Below are positions 19,188 to 31,300 of a stretch of DNA of 64,000 nucleotides, piece after piece (the stretch's first letter is position 1; each line of letters begins with the position of its first letter). Location of the stretch: the NCBI GenBank assembly GCA_002049455.2, contig KV918772.1, forward strand, positions 186,001 to 250,000. Reading direction: 5' to 3'. The DNA comes from Porphyra umbilicalis. Taxonomy: Eukaryota > Rhodophyta > Bangiophyceae > Bangiales > Bangiaceae. Position numbers and translations under genes: made by a program. The notes below the pieces were generated by a model. It made no database searches, was not told where the DNA came from, and saw nothing but the letters and a program-made list of their open reading frames with translations.

Positions 19188-21275
19188 AGGTCGGCAGCTG
19201 TTCCAAGTCAATCAATTTCGGAATTAATTCGTACCCGTGTTCTCAAGGTATATTTCGTATTGATACACTTGAAGATATACGTGGCCAGCACTCGTACTTG
19301 AATTCAACGATTTGTATATACCGTACCCGAAGCTCAAAACGATACGTATGACAGGGCCTGGAATGAATACAGGCGGGTGGACGGCTTCAGCGAGAATTGG
19401 TGGAGGTCAGCGAACGGTAGGGACACCTGTTCGCCTGAGCGATGACGCACGGCGGGGCGGCGGTCTCGGCAGTGGAGAGCGGCGAGCATGGGAGGGCCCA
19501 ACGAGCGGCGGAGCGACCCGCGTGCTGTTGCCAACTGGGGGAAGGTCCCTGTCTGGAAAGAATCCAATACCTGCCTCGCGCACTAGCCCCAGTGGCGGAG
19601 AGCAAGAAAACAGATCCTTTATACCCTTTTCGGCAGAAGCGGACCCCGCAGTGGCCAAGCGCCCGCGCTCACCCGCTGCGCACCCGGGGGATTCCTCGAG
19701 GCCTCCTCACATCTGCAGCGGACACGCCATCACCACATTGGGCAACACCGTGGGGGAGGCGCCACTGCTAAAGGTATCGGCTCACATCGAAGGGAAAGGC
19801 TCATCCTCCCTCCACACCCTTCGGCACATAAAGCCCTCCGATGCTACATGCCATAAAGGACCTGCGCCATCGACCTGGGCGGCGGGCCAATTCACAGTCG
19901 CCGGTGCGCTATGAGGCACTGAGTGCAGCTAGGGTTGCGCTTACACAAGTTCGGGGCTGGGGATAAGCTTCGCGGTCAGGAAAGAGAGGACAGAGACGGG
20001 GGTAACGGTTAGGGCCGCGCCAAGCAGCCTCTGGTGGGGCACGATTGGCAGCGAGGGGACCGTAACATGTACGACGGCGGTCTGCAGCGAAGGGGCAGGC
20101 AGTCTGGCGTCGAACAGCAGATTGACGGTGGGCGCTGACGGCAACAGGGATATCGCCAGCGCCTAGAATTGGAGCGTGTCAGACAAGGCGGGGCGGGGAC
20201 CTCAAAGGTGTCCGTCACTACCACGATGTGGGACACTCGCAGACCAGCGGCGGTCGACTTCCATGTCGTGCCCGCAGGGACAGACAACGGCACCATATCT
20301 CCCATTGCAGGCGCACAAAAAAGGATGCAGGAGAACCTTTTTCAACGATCTGGTATGACAGGCATGAGCAGGGACATCAGGTTACGCAGACTAGATAGTT
20401 ACGCCCTGCTCCACATGACTTTCATTTTTGCGTCTCGCAGTGTCTCAGGAACGCGTGCGCTTCTACACCGGAAGCACCCAGGCATCCTCAACTCGCAAGC
20501 AGCAATCAGGGCAAAAACAAATGTATGTCATACATGGCGAGACGAAGCAGGATGAGTAAAGCAGCATCCCTGATCATTTTGGCGTGGTCAGAATAGTTCA
20601 AACCCCCCTTCTTCATGGTCTTTGAGCTCCCTATATGAAGCGCTTCATGCCCATCCCACGACCATGAACACATCTCTTCAATTTGATTTGTGGTGAAATG
20701 GCATAGCACGCTATTCGCAGAAAGTAAATTGATAGTTGGACTCCAGTGACATCGAATGTTACTTTCAGTGTACCGCCTGTGTACAGCACGACAGTGCGAC
20801 AGAGCCTTGCACGAAACTCGCATTGAGAGGGCGCAAATGCCGAGACACCTGACCGCCCGCGGTTTGGCGAGGCTCATGATGGGCGTCGTCTGCCAACTCG
20901 CTGTCTCACGAAATTACGAAAAGAACAGCCATTGTCTCATATACATCCTACGGTTTTGCGCTACCTCTTCTGCCCTTTTACGACAACCTATTGCACCACG
21001 TTACACGGCGGTCACCGGACGGCAACATTTAGATATTTCTGACGATTACTTGTGCTCCTTTTCCATGGTATCGCTTCATCGATTCCAGAAGGGGTTGGAT
21101 GATCATCTTGTTGATCTTTCTGAAGTTTCTCCATCACTCGTCGTGCGCTAAAATGTTGCGGGAATCTCCCGCGAGTGTGCGTCGAGTGAAGGAGCCCCTC
21201 CACGCACTGATTGCGAGCGGCGCTCGACCATCCAGGCCAACGTCTTCGATCGGCAGGGGTGACAGTAGCTGTAAC
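19188..21275. other. Intergenic DNA, nothing recognised
   Basis: Base composition is mixed. Frames up to about 200 aa exist (for example 19312-19914 plus, 20506-20877 minus), but none shows a domain, splice context or promoter that I can support. Confidence 0.35.
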
Positions 21276-21284
21276 CAGGGGTGG

Positions 21285-21600
21285 CGGAAGGTGCAGCATT
21301 CAGGGGTGGGGGGATGTGCCGCAATCAGGGCCGGGCGGGGCCGCCACGGGGGCGCCGCAGTCACGGGTCGCAAGGTGGGCCGCAAACAGTGGCGGTGGGA
21401 GGCCGCAAACAAGGTCGAACGTGGCACACAGTGCATGGACCGACGGCCAAGGAGGTGGAAGTCACCTGACATGTCGTGTCGAGGCGAAGAAGAACCATCA
21501 CAGAAGTAAAACATGTACTCCTACAAAGAAAGTCAAGCACACGAATACCTATTGCTATCAGACAAAAAAAAGGCTAATAGACAACTACAGTATTCGACTT
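21285..21600. repeat. Diverged copy of the 17-kb repeat family
   Basis: It shares the order of blocks seen at 17,020-17,500: GGTGGCGG/GTGCCGCA units, then GGTCAC(C/A)TGACATGTCG, GCGAAGAAGAACCA, and the AC-rich ACATG-ACTCCTAC-AAGAAA segment. It is a dispersed, older family member. Confidence 0.5.
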
Positions 21601-21675
21601 CTTTTGCGGCTCGAGGTACTGAGCTCCAGTGCGATCTGTGCATCCATGCTCTGCAGGCGCCTTGTACTTCTAGTG

Positions 21676-23793
21676 CTATGGTGTGATACGATGAAGGCGG
21701 TCATGAAACTCAAGCGCCCGCCGACAAACAGAGACGCGGGAGGCGTCAAACGAAAGCAAAAAGACGTCTTGGAGACGACGGACGCGGGACAATGCGACAT
21801 ACATCATGGCGAAAGTAAACACTCGTCCTAAGGAGAGCACTACCGTGTCCAGAGTCCTACCCTGCGTCTTGTGACTAGTCATGGCCCACCCCAACACGAG
21901 GGGAACTTGCCGCCGCGTCGCTGCCTCCTTGTCCCTGGCAGACAGAGACGAAACACAGAACATCTCCCGCTTGATGAAAAGCCGACGCCAGGCAGCCTTC
22001 GGCAATAAGAAGTCCACAATCGGTAGCCTCTCGCTCTTGCCTCTCTTTTCCGCGAAGCTGTAGAAGCCGATCACGACGCCTCGGGCACCCGCGCTGAACC
22101 CGTGCGCGTGGAAGTACGCGTTGCAGGCGAGAAGCACGACGGCACCGACACACAGCTTCATTCCCTAATCGGCCTTGGTGTAGTCGGCAAGCAGCTGCTT
22201 CCCATGGCGATCGGACAGCTACTTGTAGTCGTCTTCCGCTACAAAGGTGACAAGGGGCTGGTTCAGGCTCACTAAGCACTGGTTGTTGCGCACCTTGGCC
22301 GCTTCTGTAGTTGAATACAGGTAGATGGTATCATCTGGAGCGGTAGCCACAACCCTGGATCGCAGGAGCTCTTCTACGGACCGCGTGAGCTCGGCCCTGC
22401 GCATGTGGAGAAGTAAGGAGCGGAAATCATCATCGGCACCATGGCGGCCGGCTGTCGTAAGAACGACAGCCCTCGGGCCGAAGAGCATCGGCCACACATC
22501 GGCTTGGAAATAAAACTGCCCAGAGAGGGCCTCTTGACCTTGCACAGGTGCCAGCTGCAAATGTGGCCGCAAAAAAGGACGACAATACCCCCTAACGGCG
22601 TTGAAGGAGCTCTCCGTAGGTGGCGGCAGAGACGGTCTACCCCATCGAGCAGCGCAGCATCCAGCATGGAGATCATTTTCCACGATCAGAAAGCGCGCGC
22701 TGCATATCCGAAGCCGGGCAGGGAGCGGCAACCGCGCTACAACGTCCTCCACGCCCAACTCAGAGGCCACAGCGAGAACAACCTCCGGCACTAGCCCGAG
22801 CCAGGAGTGGAGCGTAACTCCACCCAGGAGACTGGCAGCCACTCCAGTCGTCGCGCAGACTCCCATTATGGGGTCGAGCACCTCAAGGAAGGGCAGAACC
22901 TTCTCGAGTATCGTCGTCTTGCCCAACCTGGCGACGCCGGTCACAAACACACTTTCACCCCTCTCCAGCATGGAGACGATGAGAGAGGCGTGTGGATCGA
23001 TAGGTCGACGATGACCCGGTACCCTGCAGCCGCCACGGCCGGAAGATCCCTCCGCGCGGGACCTCTTGACACCGACTCCGGTTGTTGCCGTCGGGGACGA
23101 GTAGGAGGCCGGGGGAGGCGGAGGCTTGGCCCATGGCCGGACCTCACCACGACCAAGCGAAGCGGGTGCTTGTACGATGCCCACCGATCGGTGCGGCGCA
23201 CTGGATGCGATTCGAACTTGAAGGCCCACCATAGATGGACTGGGTGAGGTAGATGTGGAGGGGGCTTCGACCTTTACTGAAGACAGGGCCGCAGCCAATG
23301 ACGAAAAGAACTTGGTACGCATCAGCCCAACACCTTTACTGTCGCAAAGCGCGGAAAAGAAGCGCTCCAAGCCACGATGAGTGCTCAGGTGGAAGAACCT
23401 GCAGCGACTTCCCAGCATCAATCGAACGGCACGGTCCGAACATGAAGACGGTAAGGGAACCTGCACGCCCCGCGGCATCATCTGCAGCCCCGCGTTCGTC
23501 CACGCCGCGGCGTCATGTTTGTTGTCAAACACCTGCAGCTCCAGGTCTCCTTGAAGCCACACATGCTTGGTGAGATCTCGTGGACATCCGCGGTCGGGTC
23601 CCTGAGCAGAAAAGACGAGCGTGGCCTCATCTGCGCCGGGCCACCGCCACGCGATGACGACGGCCATGCCCGAGGGCCGGTGGGTACCGGTGGGTACAGC
23701 ACACGTCGGCCGCTGCAGATGTCGAGACACAAGCAAGATGCGCGCCACAGTGACGGCCACAGTCGAGTATGCCGATGCGACTGCTATACTCAT
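21676..23793 (-). pseudogene. Pif1-family 5'-3' DNA helicase, copy 1, disrupted
   Basis: Pif1 helicases unwind DNA 5' to 3' with ATP in replication and telomere maintenance. After a non-helicase N-terminus of about 270 residues, the core begins with SMLERGESVFVTGVARLGKTTILEKV, an altered Walker A with R where the family has G. VCATTGVAASLLGGVTLHSWLGL (motif Ia) follows. The Walker B region (LIVEN / MISMLDAALLDG) and LQLAPV lie in different frames, so two one-base shifts flank about 100 bp at 22,555-22,665. After DDYK come two in-frame TAG codons (near 22,218 and 22,165). The frame then continues to PLVLGWAMTSHKTQGRTLDTVVLSL and MMYVALSRVRRLQDV, the C-terminal motifs V/VI. I infer a decayed copy, or one with assembly errors. 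Whether it was host or Helitron-borne is undecided; no Rep domain is seen. Confidence 0.7.
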
Positions 23794-24050
23794 ATGCCAC
23801 TTTGCAGACGCTCAGACACTGGTTCAATCACTGCTACCCGACCAGCCCAATGAGAAGAAGTATTAACATAGTCAAGAGCCTATGTGTACTTTTAGGACGG
23901 ACAAGAACAGGAAGCAGCAGCCTGGCTGGAAGCGTCGCAATCACGGGCCCGACCCAAACACTGGCCAGATCATCCATGAGAGGGGGGGGACACACGCAGA
24001 ATCGGTCGAATCCCACCCCAATCCCACCCCCCCCCCTCCGATTTTGACGC
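23794..24050. other. Spacer upstream of helicase copy 1, no gene
   Basis: Short stretch containing a C-run (about 24,029-24,036) immediately before the pyrimidine-rich minisatellite. Probable promoter side of the minus-strand helicase gene; no defined element is visible. Confidence 0.3.
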
Positions 24051-24057
24051 GGATCCG

Positions 24058-25795
24058 CATGCCTCACCGCCTTCCCCCTCACCACCTTCCCCCTCACCAC
24101 CTTCCCCCTCACCACCTTCCCCCTCACCACCATACCGCGCACCACCTTCCCCCTCACCACCTTCTCCCTCCCCGCATAGTCCCTCTCCGCATTGCTTCTG
24201 CCCGCCTTGCCTTTCCCCACCTTGCGCTTCCCCGCATTTCGCTTCCCCGCCTTACGCTTCCCCGCCTTGCACTTCCCCGCCTTGCGCTTTTCCGCCTTGC
24301 GCCTCCCCGCCTTAAACCTTCCTGCCTTGCGCCTCACTACCGTTCCCCTTACCACCTCTTCTCTCACCACCTTTCCTCCCACCACCTTCTTCCCCTTCAC
24401 ATAGTCCCTCTCCGCGATGCCCCTCTCCGCCTTGCTCCTCTTCGCCTTGCGTTTCCCCGCCTTGCGCTTCCCCGCCTTGTGCTTTCCCGCCTTGCGCTTC
24501 CCCGCCTTGCGCTTTCCCGCCTTGCGCTTCCCCGCCTTGAGCTTCTCCGCCTTGCGTTTCACCGCCCTGCGCTTCTCCGCCTCGCGCTTCCCCGCCTTGC
24601 GCTTCCCTGCCTTGCGCCTTCTCTCCTTGCGCATCCCCGCCTTGCGCCTCTTCGCCTTGCGCCTCCTCGCCTTGAGCCTCTTCGCTTTGCGCCTCCCCGC
24701 CTTGCGCCTCCCCACCGTGCTCTGCCCCGCCTTGCGCCTCCCCGCCTTGCGCCTCCCCGCCTTGCGCCTCCCCGCCTTGCGCCTCCCCGCCTTGCGCCTC
24801 CCCGCCTTGCGCCTCCCCGCCTTGCGCCTCCCCGCCATGCTCCGCCCCGCCTTGCGCCTCCCCGCCTTGCACCTCCCCGACATGCGCCTCCCCGCCTTGC
24901 GCCTCACTACCGTTTTCCTCACCACCTCTTCCCTCACCACCTTTCCTCTCACCACCTTCTTCCTCTCCGCATAGCCCCTCTTCGCAATGCCCCTCTCCGC
25001 ATTGCTCCTCTTCGACCTGCGCTTCCACGCCTTGCGCTTCCCCGCCTTGCGCCTTCCCGCCATGCGCCTCCCCGCCTCGCGCCTCCCGGCCTTGCGCCTT
25101 ACAACCTTCCCCCTCACCACCATTCCCCTCACCACCTTTCCCCTCACCACCTTCTTTCTCTCCGCTCAGTCCTTCTCCGCAATTTCCCTCTCCGCCTTGC
25201 CCCTCCCCGCCTTTCCCTTCCGCGCCTTTGACTTCCCCGCCTGGTGCTTCCCCGCATTGCGTTTCGCCGCCTTGCGCTTCCCCGCCTTGCGCCTTTCCGC
25301 CTTGCGCCTTCCCGCCTTGCGCCTCCCCGCCTCTCCCCGCCCCGCCTTGCCCCGTCCCGCCTTGCCCCGCCCCGCTTTGCCCCGCCCTGCCTTGCACCTC
25401 CCCGCCTTTCGCCGCCCCGCCTTGCTCCGCGTCGCCTTGCGCTTCCCCGCATGCTGTTTTCTCGCTTTGCGTTTCCCCGCCATGCGCCTTTTCGCCTTGC
25501 GCATTCCCGCCTTGCGTCTCCCCGCCTTGCGCTTCCCCGCTTTGCGCTTTCCCGCGTTGGGCCTCCCTGCCTTGCGCCTTCCCGCCTTGCGCCTTCCCGC
25601 CTTGCGCCTTCCCGCCTTGCGCCTTCCCGCCTTGCGCCTTTCCGCCTTGCGCCTTCTCGGCTGGCGCTTTCCCCCCTTGCGCTTCCTCGCATTGCGCCTC
25701 CTCGCCTTGCCCCGCCCCGCCTTGCCCCGCGCCGCCTTGCCCCTCCCCGCTTTGCCCCGCCCCGGCTTGCACCCCCCCGCCTTGCGCGTCGCCTT
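24058..25795. repeat. Large strand-biased minisatellite of 15-bp units with interspersed 18-bp blocks
   Basis: The dominant unit is CGCCTTGCGCCTCCC (15 bp, variants in the 3' half), nearly pure pyrimidine between CG/GCG steps. It is interrupted by blocks of CACCACCTTCCCCCT units plus a conserved stretch ending CTCCGCATAGTCCCTCTCCGC. That module recurs at about 24,070-24,180, 24,340-24,440, 24,905-25,015 and 25,100-25,200, giving a higher-order pattern with 15-mer arrays of variable length. The minus strand reads as KAGRR-type polybasic repeats and the plus strand as LAPPR repeats. Both are stop-free by composition, and I do not accept them as genes. Confidence 0.85.
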
Positions 25796-25839
25796 GCCAA
25801 CGGCGTCGTTGGCAACTCGGGGGAGGGGTCTAGAAATGG

Positions 25840-26030
25840 CCAAGGACGCGAACGCGGTGTCACTCCGCCGTTTGTTCAAGCCGTTGAATGTGGCCGAGGG
25901 GCCAAAAATGGCGCCAGCCCGCCGCTTTCCCCAGCCATGGGCCGCGGCCGAGGGCACTGACGTGACGCCGTCCCGCCGCTTGCCCCAGCAGTTGGCTGTG
26001 GCCCAGCGGGTGGACGTGGAGCACCCTTCA
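25840..26030 (+). repeat. Three ~63-bp repeats with a coding-like 21-residue period
   Basis: The plus-strand frame reads [31 protein letters not shown] and [15 protein letters not shown] in succession: one 21-residue motif with conservative changes (RRL/F, P, A-E-G). Conservation at codon scale hints at selection on a protein repeat, but no containing gene is clear. Confidence 0.4.
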
Positions 26031-26280
26031 TGGCCGGTGGGCACGACAGGGGTGATGCGGCCGCTCTTGCGGCCTCCCTTGGCCGCCATGCAAGTGGCGC
26101 CGGTGGCTTCGGCGCAAGAGGTGCTGGCCGTGTGGGTAGTATCAGGCCTACGCCGCCCGCGAGTGCCGGTGGGCATGCGGCTGGTGTGCGACGCCAAGCC
26201 GGCGACGTAGACGTAGCTGGCGCATTGGGCCGCTCCGGTCGTCGCCGCTGTTCTCTGGGTACCTCTGCCTGCCCCCTAGC

Positions 26281-26569
26281 AGAAATGCTGAACGCTGGGG
26301 CAGGCGGTGTGTATTGGCACCCCGTGTTTGGTGTGCTGGCGGCAAGGTCGGAACCAGTGACGGTGGTGGCGGTCGAAGGCCTTGCTCGCCGCGACATGGG
26401 GGTCGAGGGCCCTCTTTTTGACTGCCCCGATGAACAGGAGCTTTACTACGATGGACACGTCGTTGGTAATGGGATGGTCGACTGGAAGTGCGCTCTCGTG
26501 GCCCACACCGATTTGGCGCCTCGGCGGCTCGTGGTTTTATGGAACACCCGCTTTGTATCGGCCTGTTAG
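26281..26569 (+). CDS. Hypothetical protein segment, unrecognised
   Basis: The frame continues from 26030 but only its last ~95 residues look protein-like: VYWHPVFGVLAARSEPVTVV and LYYDGHVVGNGMVDWKCALV, ending NTRFVSAC before a stop at 26569. It has aromatic and acidic residues in ordinary proportions, unlike the repeat frames nearby. No domain is recognised, and no promoter or splice site is evident. It may be an exon or a remnant of an element gene. Confidence 0.35.
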
Positions 26570-26617
26570 CATGTAGCTCTTTGTCGAGCATAGAGTTGTT
26601 CCGCGCTGTACAGAGCA

Positions 26618-28343
26618 TCAAGATGTATTGAACGCGGATGGTTGAAATAGTAAAAAGGAAGTGCGTTGCACAGGGTTGCTAGAATACAAAGGGGTACTCG
26701 TGGATCTCATTTTCATGGATAGGGGCGAATGAACAAGCATACCATATCTTCGAGAGCTGCAAGGACCGATGCGCGGTGACAACAGGGTGCCTACCTCTAT
26801 GGGCGGCCGACCATTGTCACTCGGGTCAATGCCGCACTCCAAAATCTTCTTCTCGTAGTACGCCACGGTCCAATGGCTCACCTCAACAAGACCACGGCGG
26901 AGACCTCTCACACGCAGAGTAGAAAACGAGCGCCCCCGAGACAGAGCCGTGTACACTAGCCCGCAGGTGACCCAGTTGTCCAACTCAAAGTCGATCTCCA
27001 CTGCCTCAAGCGTCAGACCCTGCGACCGATGGACCGTCATGGCCCAGCCCAGAGTCAGTGGCATTTGCTCACAATGAGCGACCTTGTCTCGCGCTGAGTT
27101 GTACGCGGAAAACCGCGCACGGGTGACCTCCACCACCTTCCCGCCAAAGTCGCACATGGCCACGATCACCTCCCCGGCCTCGGGGCCGGTTGAGACCGTG
27201 CGGCGGACGATATCGATGAGAATGCCGCGCGAGCCCGCCGGCACGCCCAGCATTTTGCGCGTCATGATCACTAAGGCCGATGGCTTGAGCTCCAGCGACA
27301 GGTCCACGCAGCTGCGCAAATCTTTGAAGGCCTGCTGCATTACCACCGGGTCAGTTGTTTCGAAGTTTTCCCGCGACTGAAAGATGTACGATGGCGACTC
27401 GATGGTCATACATGGCCTCGTAAATGTCCAGGACGACGTTCTTGAGGATGCGCAGCTGCGTGACGGGGCCAGAGAAGGCGTTGGTCCAGGTGGCATTGAT
27501 GCGCTTTATGGTTGCGTCACCGGCTCGGCCCCACCGCACCCGGTCGAGAGCCGACTGGAAATCGCCGTCGCTCGCCTGTCCGTGAGAACCCGTCAGGCAG
27601 ACGACCGAGCCCGCTGACCCGCCGAATTTCGCGTACCACGACGAGCAGTCAAACACAAACCTGTCCATCGAGGTGTCCGTGACCTTGACAGGAGCGACCT
27701 GCATAGGATCTCCAGCAGCTACCATTTGGCAACCACGGACAGACAGAGAGGTGAATACAGCAGAAAGCATGGTCAGTTGACGAACACAAGTGACAGTCAA
27801 TGAAAAGCAGAAGAAGTGCGGCCTGAATGTAACAAATACAATACGCAAGATGGACGTCGAGCCGAACCAGACGTACCAACAACTTGACAGCCGGCGAAGG
27901 GACGGTGCTGCAAATGAGGCGGGGCAACGCGCCGCATCACAAAGGCCAGCCGCATGAAAAGCGACGAAGAAATGGTGCATACGTCGTCCACAAACAATAC
28001 CCGCAGGGCGTTTTGGCGCCAGTTGACGTGGGGTCTCCCAAGAGGCTCTTTGCGCAACGCCTGTGTACTCAATGGCCGCGTGTCCATCCCGAAGAGAGAG
28101 AGTAGGGTTTGCCCTCCAATGACCAATGCCGCCGAGCCTGCCAACGCTCCCACCGCGACATGCTCAGCCCCCCACTTGGCTCGCGCCGCGGTGATCATAC
28201 GCCGCGCCACCGCACTCTTCCCACTCCCTGCGCGACAAAACAAAGCGACGTTGGCGCCCGACAGTGCCAGCGCGTACGCTTGCTCTTGAGAGGCACTAGG
28301 GGCAGAGCTACAGCAGACCCGGCGTCGTCGTCTGACATGACGT
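26618..28343 (-). CDS. Pif1-family helicase, copy 2, spliced
   Basis: It has the complete ordered set of superfamily-1B motifs: SQEQAYALALSGANVALFCR-AGSGKS (Walker A), LRVLFVDDVCTISSSLF (Walker B), CQVV|AAGDPMQVAPV (motif III, interrupted by an intron), then PLTLGWAMTVHRSQGLTLEA and GLVYTALSRGRSFSTLRV (motifs V and VI). A 158-bp intron fits at 27876-27719 (G|GTACGT...TGGTAG|CT) and restores VVAAGDP. A strong acceptor (CTTTCATTTCTTGCAG) at about 28,345 suggests an upstream exon I could not identify. The DNA coding the middle (VAIV / YIFQSRENFETTD) changes frame near 27,400, from one base or an unrecognised splice. It differs strongly from copy 1, so the two are not recent duplicates. Confidence 0.7.
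27719..27876 (-). other. 158-bp GT-AG intron in helicase copy 2
   Basis: Donor G|GTACGT and acceptor ATGGTAG|CTGCTGG on the minus strand. Removal joins CQVV to AAGDPMQVAPV in frame (phase 1), giving the conserved GDxxQ-PV helicase motif. Stops occur in the intron. Confidence 0.75.
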
Positions 28344-28345
28344 CT

Positions 28346-31300
28346 GCAAGAAATGAAAGCAAAAGAACCACTCAGTTACGAGACGGGTCAGAAATGCCCT
28401 GCCAACTATTCTTCCCACAAAGACGTATTACGCATGTGGCCAGCACAAGGCTAGCGCCGCGCGTAAGCGCCCGGCTGCGGCCTCTCTTCGCCGAAATCCT
28501 CGCCCGTGGCGGCAACAGGGATAACCTCGTGTTGGTCTTGGCGCCTGCACGCGCTGCGATTGCACCGACTACAGCGACCGACACCACTCTCGCGGTCACC
28601 GACAACACTTGCAAAGGCGCCGACGGCTGAAATAACACGCGGCCGACACGTGGGCAGGTGCTGTTTGCGCGTGGTCGACCCCCGCAAGCAGCCGAAGCAG
28701 GAAAGAAGGGCATCATCACGCGCACCGCCGTGGCCATCTTTAAGGCTGGCCTGTTGTCACACGTTCGGGTCAAACGGCGTGCATCGTCCACTGTGCGCCA
28801 TGGTGTGCGGCTGCGGCGAGGAGTTCCTGTCCGTCAACGTCCATCCAAAGAAGACAGAGAGTGGTGAAGGGAGCATTTGCGTTGCGTCAGCGGGGACCCA
28901 GAATCGCCACGTGAACCCCGCCTGACTCAACCGTGCTCCTGGGAGCACGCCAACCACGCAGCCGGTGCCGTTATTCACAACGCGACGTGCTGGAAGAGCG
29001 CACACGTACTCATTTTGACAGTCGGTTCACTCAGAGAGGATCGCGGCACACCCAGCATTGCGGGTACTCGACGCCGTCGCTTTTGAGTGCACAGGGTGAC
29101 ACACGACGGCAGCGTTTGACAACTGTTTGCTCTTGTCAAACGCCTCGCTGGCCGTTGTTTCCAGCCAATCAATCGCCGTGATCTCGCGTTTTGTAAAGCG
29201 ATCTACTTGGGTGCCGCACCGCCTTCTCTCGCCACCATTTCTGTCCATAGACGGCCGCTCTACTCCCCAGCAGTCGTTAGCTTGCGGAGGCTTGGAACAC
29301 TTTCGGTCCGGCTCGTCGCTTTTGTTTCTCATTCTTGGACCTGCAGCTTCTGCGCGAGTGGGAATGGTAGGAAGAGCGGGTCGAGGGACCGGATGGCAGA
29401 CTCCTCAACTGGTACCATAGGTGCACACATTTTGGCCTGTAGCGCGGGTCTGTACCAGCGGCCTCCATCGGTGGCCAACAAGGAAATCCTCCACACCACT
29501 GCCTCTCGCTGGTCCCTACTCTCCCACGACCACAACCGACAATCCTGCGGAGGCGCAGGCAGGCCCGCAAGAGAAGCGCGAAACGACTTCGCCAAATGCA
29601 CATATTAGGACTTGAATGATACTTTCGGACAATTTTGGGAGTCTACATGACGATAGCACCCCCCATGTATTGATTCTGTTGTGCCTGGACCGTGATTTCC
29701 AGCTGCCTTGGCCTTGCTGGGAACGTCTTTCCTCCAGCCTGGTCGCACCTCCGTCACGCACTGAGCGCGTCACTATGCTCGGCACTTTCTCAGGTTGGTG
29801 GGGCGGTGGACGCATCGCGCCCGCCGCCGACGCCGACCTACACCGCGGGGACAGACGACAGGCGCTGTGACGCCGCGCTCCTCGCCGCGGCGGCGGGGGG
29901 CGGCGGCGCCCACGCTGTCTCAGCCGGCGGGCGGTGCGGCGGCGGGTGCGGGGGCACGCGGTGGTGGCGGTGGCAGTGGGTCTGCGGCGGCGGTGCGGAA
30001 GCAGGTCGGCGGTTAGCCGCGGCGGCTGTGCCGACGAGCCGGCCGGGGGCGGCAGCGAGCGAGTTGGCGACCGGCTGCACGCGGCGACACGGCTGAGTGG
30101 GGAAAGGGGGGGGGGGGCGGCGCCACCCAGAAGGGGCACCCGCCGTGCTCAACGCGCCCATGCGCCGGGACCGCCGCGGAACGAGCGGAAGGGGACTAGG
30201 GGTGGCAACAAAGGGAAGAGGGTGGGTGGGTGGCGTGCGTCGGCCGGTGCGCGGCGGCGGGTGGGCAGGCGCTGCGGCCGTGGGTGGGGGGTACCACCGC
30301 GGTGCGGGTTGGATGCCACGGCGGTGCGCGTCGTGCTCCACGGCGGGGTGGGGGCGGCCCACTGAAAGCCGACGCGCGGCGGCCACGCGCGCGGCGCGGA
30401 GGGGGCGGCCCGCATGGGCGGGCGGGCAGGGCGCGCCCCAGCGCGCACGGCGGCGCGTATCGGGGAGGGAGTGGATGGGGCCCACCGGCTGCGCGTGTCG
30501 GCGACGACAGCAGGCGGCGCGGCGGTTGTAGCGGCGGGACGCCACCGCGTCGGAAAACGGGCGGCGCGGCGCCTGCGAGAGCGACCGCGTGCAGCACACG
30601 GGAGGTCGAGAAGCGGGGAGAGGGTGGATGCGGCCACAGCGGCTGACGCGCCGCCACCTGCACCCAAGACGCACTCTCGGTGGGGAGGGGGGGCGCCACA
30701 CGCCGCCGCCAGTGGGTTGGCGACCGCACCGCCGCAGGCCCGACGCTCCACCACCGCCACGCCACCTGGGCGAGGGGGTCGGTAGTCGGCTGTACAACAG
30801 CAATAAAGAAGAGAGGCTGCGTACTGGGAAGCGCGGGGGGACAGTGCGGCCTCCGTCTATGGGAGCCAAAGCCGGCCGGCTGCCGCGTGACGCAAACAGG
30901 GAGCGAGGGGGGGGTAGCGTCGACCCGCAGACGCACCCGGTGCGCGCGTGGCGGCGCCGCGCCCGCCGTGGCCGCGTCGTGCGCCGTGGTCAGTAGCCGT
31001 GGCAGTGGTGGTAAACGCGGCGGCGGTTTACCCCGATTAGGCTGCCGCCACTGCCCACGGTAGTGAAGCACCCCGCGCCGGCCTGCCGACGGGGGCGCCG
31101 CTGCAGCTGCCTCTTGAGCAGGCGAGGGCGCCATCACGGCCAATCTGGTGGCGCGGCAGCTCTCGCGTGCGACGGCGGCTGCAATCGTCGCGACGGCGCT
31201 GGCGGTGACGGTCGTGGCTGCAGCGCAACCTGCGCGATTGGTAGTGGCATCAAACACCTGCGCGGCAGAACCGGTTGGCGTGTGTGTGCATGAGGTTCAC

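Noticed and set aside
23834-26197. Lys/Arg-rich long frames (KAGRR repeats) that look like histone H1 or a basic nuclear protein
   Set aside because: They are direct translations of the 15-bp minisatellite; the opposite strand is equally open and there is no non-repeat domain or promoter.
27396-27410. 13-bp GT...CAG mini-intron restoring the frame of helicase copy 2
   Set aside because: It is shorter than known spliceosomal introns; a one-base change is simpler.
29838-31257. Pro/Arg-rich frames of over 300 codons on both strands
   Set aside because: Extreme GC bias explains the lack of stops; no ordinary protein composition, splice sites or domain were seen.
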